Assembly: GCA_037953745.1 (NCBI GenBank)
Contig: JBAKBP010007433.1
Coordinates: 36,016 to 100,015 of the forward strand
DNA: 64,000 nt
Reading direction: 5' to 3'
From: Lithodes maja
Lineage: Eukaryota; Arthropoda; Malacostraca; Decapoda; Lithodidae
Numbering within the stretch: the stretch's first letter is position 1; every line of letters starts with the position of its first letter. The position numbers were made by a program, and so were the translations under genes. The notes beneath the pieces were generated by a model that did no database searches, was not told the origin of the DNA, and saw only the letters and a program-made list of their open reading frames with translations. Below, in pieces: positions 55,601 to 64,000 of the stretch.

Positions 55601-58600
55601 TGACAGTCTCAAGTAGTTTGGGTTCACTCTTATCTTGTAATAAAGGAAGGAGTAGTATGTGGAGGAGCTTCCAGTGACAGTCTCAAGCAGTTTGGGTTCA
55701 CTCTTATCTTGTAATAAAGGAAGGAGTAGTATGTGGAGGAGCTTCCAGTGACAGTCTCAAGTAGTTTGGGTTCACTCTTTTCTTGTAATAAAGGCAGGAG
55801 TAGTATGTGGAGGAGCTTCCAGTGACAGTCTCAAGTAGTTTGGGTTCACTCTTATCTTGTAATAAAGGCAGGAGTAGTATGTGGAGGAGCTTCCAGTGAC
55901 AGTCTCAAGTAGTTTGGGTTCACTCTTAGCTTGTAATAAAGGAGGGAGTAGTATGTGGAGGAGCTTCCAGTGACAGTCTCAAGTAGTTTGGGTTCACTCT
56001 TATCTTGTAATAAAGGAAGGAGTAGTATGTGGAGGAGCTTCCAGTGACAGTCTCAAGTAGTTTGGGTTCACTCTTATCTTGTAATAAAGGGAGGAGTAGT
56101 ATGTGGAGGAGCTTCCAGTGACAGTCTCAAGTAGTTTGGGTTCACTCTTATCTTGTAATAAAGGCAGGAGTAGTATGTGGAGGAGCTTCCAGTGACAGTC
56201 TCAAGCAGTTTGGGTTCACTCTTATCTTGTAATAAAGGAAGGAGTAGTATGTGGAGAAGCTTCCAGTGACTGTCTCAAGTAGTTTGGGTTCACTCTTATC
56301 TTGTAATAAAGGAGGGAATAGTATGTGGAGGAGCTTCCAGTGACAATCTCAAGTAGTTTGGGTTCACTCTTATCTTGTAATAAAGGCAGGAGTAGTATGT
56401 GGAGGACCTTCCAGTGACAGTCTCAAGTAGTTTGGGTTCACTCTTATCATGTTATAAAGGGAGAGTAGTATGTGGAGGACCTTCCAGTGACAGTCTTAAG
56501 TAGTTTGGGTTCACTCTTATCTTGTAAAAAAGGAAGGAGTAGTATGTGGTGGAGCTTCCAGTGAAAGTCTCAAGTAGTTTGGGTTCACTCTTATCTTGTA
56601 ATAAAGGAAGGAGTAGTATGTGGAGGAGCTTCCAGTGACAGTCTCAAGCAGTTTGGGTTCACTCTTATATTGTAATAAAGGTAGGAGTAGTATGTGGAGG
56701 AGCTTCCAGTGACAGTCTCAAGCAGTTTGGGTTCAGTCTTATCTTGTAATAAAGGGAGGAGTAGTATGTGGAGGAGCTTCCAGTGACAGTCTCAAGTAGT
56801 TTGGGTTCACTCTTATCTTGTAATAAAGGAGGAGTAGTATGTGGAGGAGCTTCCAGTGACAGTCTCAAGTAGTTTGGGTTCACTTTTATCTTGTAATACA
56901 GGAAGGAGTAGTATGTGGAGGAGCTTCCAGTGACTGTCTCAAGTAGTTTGGGTTCACTCTTATCTTGTAATAAATGAAGGAGTAGTATGTGGAGGAGCTT
57001 CCAGTGACAGTCTCAAGCAGTTTGGGTTCACTCTTATCTTCTAATAAAGGAAGGAGTAGTATGTGGAGGAGCTTCCAGTGACAGTCTCAAGTAGTTTGCG
57101 TTCACTCTTATCTTGTAATAAAGGAAGGAGTAGTATGTGGAGGAGGTTCCAGTGACCGTCTCAAGTAGTTTGGGTTCACTCTTTTCTTGTAATAAAGGTG
57201 GAGTAGTATGTGGAGGAGCTTCCAGTGACAGTCTCAAGCAGTTTGGGTTCACTCTTATCTTGTAATATAGGAGGGGGTAGTATGTGGAGGAGCTTCCAGT
57301 GACAGTCTCAAGTAGTTTGGGTTCACTCTTATCTTGTAATAAAGGTAGGAGTAGTATGTGGAGGAGCTTCCAGTGACAGTCTCAAGCAGTTTGGGTTCAC
57401 TCTTATCTTGTAATAAAGGTGGGAGTAGTATGTGGAGGAGCTTCCAGTGACAGTGTCAGTAGTTTGGGTTCACTCTTATCTTGTAATACAGGGAGGATTA
57501 TTATGTGGAGGAGCTTCCAGTGACAGTCTCAAGTAGTTTGGGTTCACTCTTATCTTGTAATAAAGAAAGGAGTAGTATGTTGAGGAGCTTCCAGTGACAG
57601 TCTCAAGCAGATTGGGTTCACTCTTATCTTGTAATAAAGGAAGGAGTAGTATGTGGAGGAGCTTCCAGTGACAGTCTCAAGCAGTTTGGGTTCACTGTTA
57701 TCTTGTAATAAAGGAAGGAATAGTATGTGGAGGAGCTTCCAGTGACAGTCTCAAGTAGTTTGGGTTCACTCTTATCTTGTAATAAAGGTAGGAGTAGTAT
57801 GTGGAGGAGCTTCCAGTGACAGTCTCAAGCAGTTTGGGTTCACTCCTATCTTGTAATAAAGGAAGAAGTAGTATGTGGAGGAGCTTCCAGTGACAGTCTC
57901 AAGCAGTTTGGGTTCACTCTTATCTTGTAATAAAGGAAGGAGTAGTATGTGGAGGAGCTTCCAGTGACAGTCTCAAGCAGTTTGGGTTCACTCTTATATT
58001 GTAATAAAGAGAGGAGTAGTATGTGGAGGAGCTTCCAGTGACAGTCTCAAGCAGTTTGGGTTCACTCTTATCTTGTAATAAAGGCAGGAGTAGTATGTGG
58101 AGGAGCTTCCAGTGGCAGTCTCAAGTAGTTTGGGTTCACTCTTATCTTGTAATAAAGGAGGAGTAGTATGTGGAGGAGTTTCCAGTGACAGTCTCAAGTA
58201 GTTTGGGTTCACTCTTATCTTGTAATAAAAGGAGGAGTAGTATGTGGAGGAGCTTCCAGTGACAGTCTCAAGTAGTTTGGGTTCACTCTTATCTTGTAAT
58301 AAAGGAAGGAGTAGTATGTGGAGGAGCTTCCAGTGACAGTCTCAAGCAGTTTGGGTTCACTCTTATCTTGTAATAAAGGAGGGAGTAGTATGTGGAGGAG
58401 CTTCCAGTGACAGTCTCAATTAGTTTGGGTTCACTCTTATCTTGTAATAAAGGTAGGAGTAGTATGTGGAGGAGCTTCCAGTGACAGTCTCAAGTAGTTT
58501 GGGTTCACTCTTATCTTGTAATAAAGGCAGGAGTAGTATGTGGAGGAGCTTCCAGTGACAGTCTCAAGTAGTTTGGGTTCACTCTTAGCTTGTAATAAAG

Positions 58601-61600
58601 GTAGGATTAGTATGTGGAGGAGCTTCCAGTGACAGTCTCAAGTAGTTTGGGTTCACTCTTATCTTGTAATAAAGGAAGGAGTAGTATGTGGAGGAGCTTC
58701 CAGTGACAGTCTCAAGTAGTTTGGGTTCACTCTTATCTTGTAAGAAAGGAAGGAGTAGTATGTGGAGGAGCTTCCAGTGACAGTCTCAAGTAGTTTGGGT
58801 TCACTCTTATCTTGTAATAAAGGCAGGAGTAGTATGTGGAGGAGCTTCCAGTGACAGTCTCAAGCAGTTTGGGTTCACTCTTATCTTGTAATAAAGGAAG
58901 GAGTAGTATGTGGAGGAGCTTCCAGTGACTGTCTCAAGTAGTTTGGGTTCACTCTTATCTTGTAATAAAGGAGGGAGTAGTATGTGGAGGAGCTTCCAGT
59001 GACAATCTCAAGTAGTTTGGGTTCACTCTTATCTTGTAATAAAGGCAGGAGTAGTATGTGGAGGACCTTCCAGTGACAGTCTCAAGCAGTTTGGGTTCAC
59101 TCTTATCTTGTAATAAAGGAAGGAGTAGTATGTGGAGGAGCTTCCAGTGACTGTCTCAAGTAGTTTGGGTTCACTCTTATCTTGTAATAAAGGAGGGAGT
59201 AGTATGTGGAGGAGCTTCCAGTGACAATCTCAAGTAGTTTGGGTTCACTCTTATCTTGTAATAAAGGCAGGAGTAGTATGTGGAGGACCTTCCAGTGACA
59301 GTCTCAAGTAGTTTGGGTTCACTCTTATCATGTAATAAAGGGAGAGTAGTATGTGGAGGACCTTCCAGTGACAGTCTTAAGTAGTTTGGGTTCACTCTTA
59401 TCTTGTAAAAAAGGAAGGAGTAGTATGTGGTGGAGCTTCCAGTGAAAGTCTCAAGTAGTTTGGGTTCACTCTTATCTTGTAATAAAGGAAGGAGTAGTAT
59501 GTGGAGGAGCTTCCAGTGACAGTCTCAAGCAGTTTGGGTTCACTCTTATATTGTAATACAGGTAGGAGTAGTATGTGGAGGAGCTTCCAGTGACAGTCTC
59601 AAGCAGTTTGGGTTCAGTCTTATCTTGTAATAAAGGGAGGAGTAGTATGTGGAGGAGTTTCCAGTGACAGTCTCAAGTAGTTTGGGTTCACTCTTATCTT
59701 GTAATAAAGGAGGAGTAGTATGTGGAGGAGCTTCCAGTGACAGTCTCAAGTAGTTTGGGTTCACTCTTATCTTGTAATACAGGAAGGAGTAGTATATGGA
59801 GGAGCTTCCAGTGACTGTCTCAAGTAGTTTGGGTTCACTCTTATCTTGTAATAAATGAAGGAGTAGTATGTGGAGGAGCTTCCAGTGACAGTCTCAAGCA
59901 GTTTGGGTTCACTCTTATCTTCTAATAAAGGAGGGAGTAGTATGTGGAGGAGCTTCCAGTGACAGTCTCAAGTAGTTTGGGTTCACTCTTATCTTGTAAT
60001 AAAGGCAGGAGTAGTATGTGGAGGAGCTTCCAGTGACAGTCTCAAGTAGTTTGTGGTCACTCTTATCTTGTAATAAAGGCAGGAGTAGTATGTGGAGGAG
60101 CTTCCAGTGACAGTCTCAAGCAGTTTGGGTTCACTCTTATCTTGTAATAAAGGTGGGAGTAGTATGTGGAGGAGCTTCCAGTGACAGTCTCAAGTAGTTT
60201 GGGTTCACTCTTATCTTGTAATACAGGTAGGAGTAGTATGTGGAGGAGCTTCCAGTGACAGTCTCAAGTAGTTTGGGTTCACTCTTATCTTGTAATAAAG
60301 GAAGATGTAGTATGTGGAGGAGCTTCCAGTGACAGTCTCAAGCAGTATGGGTTCACTCTTATCTTGTAATAAATGAAGGAGTAGTATGTGGAGGAGCTTC
60401 CAGTGACAGTCTCAAGCAGTTTGGGTTCACTCTTATCTTGTAATAAAGGTAGGAGTAGTATGTGGAGGAGCTTCCAGTGACAGTCTCAAGTAGTTTGGGT
60501 TCACTCTTATCTTGTAATAAAGAAAGGAGTAGTATGTGGAGGAGCTTCCAGTGACAGTCTCAAAGAGTTTGGGTTCACTCTTATCTTGTAATAAAGGAAG
60601 GAGTAGTATGTGGAGGAGGTTCCAGTGACCGTCTCAAGTAGTTTGGGTTCACTCTTTTCTTGTAATAAAGGTGGAGTAGTATGTGGAGGAGCTTCCAGTG
60701 ACAGTCTCAAGCAGTTTGGGTTCACTCTAATCTTGTAATAAAGGAGGGGGTAGTATGTGGAGGAGCTTCCAGTGACAGTCTCAAGTAGTTTGGGTTCACT
60801 CTTATCTTGTAATAAAGTTAGGAGTAGTATGTGGAGGAGCTTCCAGTGACAGTCTCAAGCAGTTTGGGTTCACTCCTATCTTGTAATAAAGGAAGAAGTA
60901 GTATGTGGAGGAGCTTCCAGTGACAGTCTCAAGCAGTTTGGGTTCACTCTTATCTTGTAATAAAGGAAGGAGTAGTATGTGGAGGAGCTTTCAGTGACAG
61001 TCTCAAGTAGTTTGGGTTCACTCTTATCTTGTAATAAAGGTAGGAGTAGTATGTGGAGGAGCTTCCAGTGACAGTCTCAAGTAGTTTGGGTTCACTCTTA
61101 TCTTGTAATAAAGGAGGAGTAGTATGTGGAGGAGCTTCCAGTGACAGTCTCAAGCAGTTTGGGTTCACTCTTATCTTCTAATAAAGGAAGGAGTAGTATG
61201 TGGAGGAGCTTCCAGTGACAGTATCAAGTAGTTTGGGTTCACTCTTATCTTGTAATAAAGGAAGGAGTAGTATGTGGAGGAGCTTCCAGTGACAGTCTCA
61301 AGTAGTTTGTGGTCACTCTTATCTTGTAATAAAGGTAGGAGTAGTATGTGGAGGAGCTTCCAGTGACAGTCTCAAGTAGTTTGGGTTCACTGTTTTATTG
61401 TAATAAAGGCAGGAATAGTATGTGGAGGAGCTTCCAGTGACAGTCTCAAGTAGTTTGGGTTCACTCTTTTCTTGTAATAAAGGTAGGATTAGTATGTGGA
61501 GGAGCTTCCAGTGACAGTCTGAAGTAGTTTGGGTTCACTCTTATATTGTAATAAAGGCAGGAATAGTATGTGGAGGAGCTTCCAGTGACAGTCTCAAGTA

Positions 61601-64000
61601 GTTTGGGTTCACTCTTATCTTGTAATAAAGGTAGGATTAGTATGTGGAGGAGCTTCCAGTGACAGTCTCAAGTAGTTTGGGTTCACTCTTATCTTGTAAT
61701 AAAGGAAGGAGTAGTATGTGGAGGAGCTTCCAGTGACAGTCTCAAGTAGTTTGGGTTCACTCTTATCTTGTAATAAAGAGAGGAGTAGTATGTGGAGGAG
61801 CCTCCAGTGACAGTCTCAAGTAGTTTGGGTTCACTCTTATCTTGTAATAAAGGCAGGAGTAGTATGTGGAGGAGCTTCCAGTGACAGTCTCAAGCAGTTT
61901 GGGTTCACTCTTATCTTGTAATAAAGGAAGGAGTAGTATGTGGAGGAGCTTCCAGTGACTGTCTCAAGTAGTTTGGGTTCAGTCTTATCTTGTAATAAGG
62001 GAAGGATTATATGTGGAGGAGCTTCCAGTGACAGTCTCAAGTAGTTTGGGTTCACTCTTATCTTGTAATAAAGGAGGAGTAGTATGTGGAGGAGCTTCCA
62101 GTGACAGTCTCAAGTAGTTTGGGTTCACTCTTATCTTGTAATACAGGAAGGAGTAGTATGTGGAGGAGCTTCCAGTGACTGTCTCAAGTAGTTTGGGTTC
62201 ACTCTTATCTTGTAATAAAGGAAGGAGTAGTATGTGGAGGAGCTTCCAGTGACAGTCTCAAGCAGTTTGGGTTCACTCTTATCTTCTAATAAAGGAAGGA
62301 GTAGTATGTGGAGGAGCTTCCAGTGACAGTCTCAAGTAGTTTGGGTTCACTCTTATCTTGTAATACAGGGAGGAGTAGTATGTGGAGGAGCTTCCAGTGA
62401 CAGTCTCAAGTAGTTTGTGGTCACTCTTATCTTGTAATAAAGGAAGGAGTAGTATGTGGAGGAGCTTCCAGTGACAGTCTCAAGTAGTTTGGGTTCACTC
62501 TTAGCTTCTAATAAAGGAAGGAGTAGTATGTGGAGGAGCTTCCAGTGACAGTCTCAAGTAGTTTGGGTTCACTCTTATATTGTAATAAAGGCAGGAATAG
62601 TATGTGGAGGAGCTTCCAGTGACAGTCTCAAGTAGTTTGGGTTCACTCTTATCTTGTAATAAAGGTAGGATTAGTATGTGGAGGAGCTTCCAGTGACAGT
62701 CTCAAGTAGTTTGGGTTCACTCTTATCTTGTAATAAAGGAAGGAGTAGTATGTGGAGGAGCTTCCAGTGACAGTCTCAAGTAGTTTGGGTTCACTCTTAT
62801 CTTGTAATAAAGGAAGGAGTAGTATGTGGAGGAGCTTCCAGTGACAGTCTCAAGTAGTTTGGGTTCACTCTTATCTTGTAATAAAGGCAGGAGTAGTATG
62901 TGGAGGAGCTTCCAGTGACAGTCTCAAGCAGTTTGGGTTCACTCTTATCTTGTAATAAAGGAAGGAGTAGTATGTGGAGGAGCTTCCAGTGACAGTCTTA
63001 AGTAGTTTGGGTTCACTCTTTTCTTGTAAAAAAGGAAGGAGTAGTATGTGGTGGAGCTTCCAGTGACAGTCTCAAGTAGTTTGGGTTCACTTTTATCTTG
63101 TAATAAAGGAAGGAGTAGTATGTGGAGGAGCTTCCAGTGACAGTCTCAAGCAGTTTGGGTTCACTCTTATATTGTAATAAAGGGAGGAGTAGTATGTGGA
63201 GGAGCTTCCAGTGACAGTCTCAAGCAGTTTGGGTTCAGTCTTATCTTGTAATAAAGGGGAGTAGTATGTGGAGGAGCTTCCAGTGACAGTCTCAAGTAGT
63301 TTGGGTTCACTCTTATCTTGTAATACAGGAAGGAGTAGTATGTGGAGGAGCTTCCAGTGACTGTCTCAAGTAGTTTGGGTTCACTCTTATCTTGTAATAA
63401 AGGAAGGAGTAGTATGTGGAGGAGCTTCCAGTGACAGTCTCAAGCAGTTTGGGTTCACTCTTATCTTATAATAAAGGTGGGAGTAGTATGTGGAGGAGCT
63501 TCCAGTGACAGTCTCAAGTAGTTTGGGTTCACTCTTATCTTGTAATACAGGTAGGAGTAGTATGTGGAGGAGCTTCCAGTGACAGTCTCAAGTAGTTTGG
63601 GTTCACTCTTATCTTGTAATAAAGGAAGGAGTAGTATGTGGAGGAGCTTCCAGTGACAGTCTCAAGCAGTATGGGTTCACTGTTATCTTGTAATAAATGA
63701 AGGAGTAGTATGTGGAGGAGCTTCCAGTGACAGTCTCAAGCAGTTTGGGTTCACTCTTATCTTGTAATAAAGGTGGGAGTAGTATGTGGAGGAGCTTCCA
63801 GTGACAGTCTCAAGTAGTTTGGGTTCACTCTTATCTTGTAAAAAAGAAAGGAGTAGTATGTGGAGGAGCTTCCAGTGACAGTCTCAAGCAGTTTGGGTTC
63901 ACTCTTATCTTGTAATAAAGGAAGGAGTAGTATGTGGAGGAGGTTCCAGTGACCGTCTCAAGTAGTTTGGGTTCACTCTTTTCTTGTAATAAAGAAGGAG
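49604..64000. repeat. 74-bp satellite array, block 3, continuing past the window
   Basis: About 194 monomers up to the right edge. The segment 51.72-54.54 kb is repeated at 61.18-64.0 kb with an offset of 9,456-9,458 bp. A second pair, about 56.3-57.0 and 59.2-59.9 kb, has an offset of about 2,880 bp. The base pair after AATAAAGG varies between monomers (AA, GA, TA, CA, TG, AG), while the rest is conserved. Confidence 0.97.

Noticed and set aside
42308..62055. Family of 72-codon minus-strand ORFs with near-identical proteins (MNPNYLRLSLEAPPHTT...)
   Set aside because: They arise wherever a 73-bp satellite unit changes the frame. The ORF borders follow monomer length variants, with no promoter, constraint or domain.
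35372..64000. CRISPR array
   Set aside because: The repeats are contiguous 74-bp satellite units without unique spacers, in a eukaryotic context with no cas genes.

Overview
The window looks like repeat-dense DNA from an animal genome, most likely an invertebrate and probably an arthropod. A decapod crustacean is my best guess, from the style of the non-LTR elements and the BEL/Pao relic; this is inference, not proof. No clear intact host gene is present. At most, a partial exon runs off the left edge (3-380), with a decayed copy of part of it further in (628-752). Nearly everything else is transposable elements, MITEs, a SINE, simple repeats and a very large satellite.

Region 1 (1-7.5 kb) holds the possible exon, a short duplicated block, a 31-bp minisatellite, a TA-flanked palindromic MITE, a TTAA-flanked foldback element, a tRNA-derived SINE and microsatellites. 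Region 2 (7.53-13.86 kb) is one PIF/Harbinger DNA transposon with inverted repeats of about 700 bp. It carries two convergent, apparently intact genes: a two-exon DDE transposase on + and a four-exon MADF/Myb-like DNA-binding protein on -. Each has a TATA box.

Region 3 (about 15.2-31.4 kb) is a Russian doll. A BEL/Pao gag-protease relic (+) is split by a 5'-truncated CR1-like element A (+). A is split by a jockey-type non-LTR element B (-), and B by a 9.4-kb Ty3/gypsy-class LTR element C (-, 16901-26323, TSD ACTG). A also carries a 227-bp TTAA-flanked MITE. C is the most striking element: its pol order is protease-integrase-RT-RNase H, with integrase before RT as in the Gmr1 group, and its Gag contains a SCAN-like segment. 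It has several frame breaks and long (1.9-kb) LTRs that differ by about 1%.

Region 4 (31.4-35.35 kb) is non-coding, with MITE pieces. Region 5 (35.37-64.0 kb, open at the right edge) is a tandem array of a 74-bp monomer, about 290 copies by length. It starts next to a run of 17 T and contains block duplications of several kb. Two copies of the same CR1-like family as A interrupt it, both on the minus strand. One is near full length, with ORF1 bearing zinc-finger and SGNH esterase domains and ORF2 bearing EN-RT. The other is 5'-truncated, and its unoccupied site can be read in other copies of the same array block.
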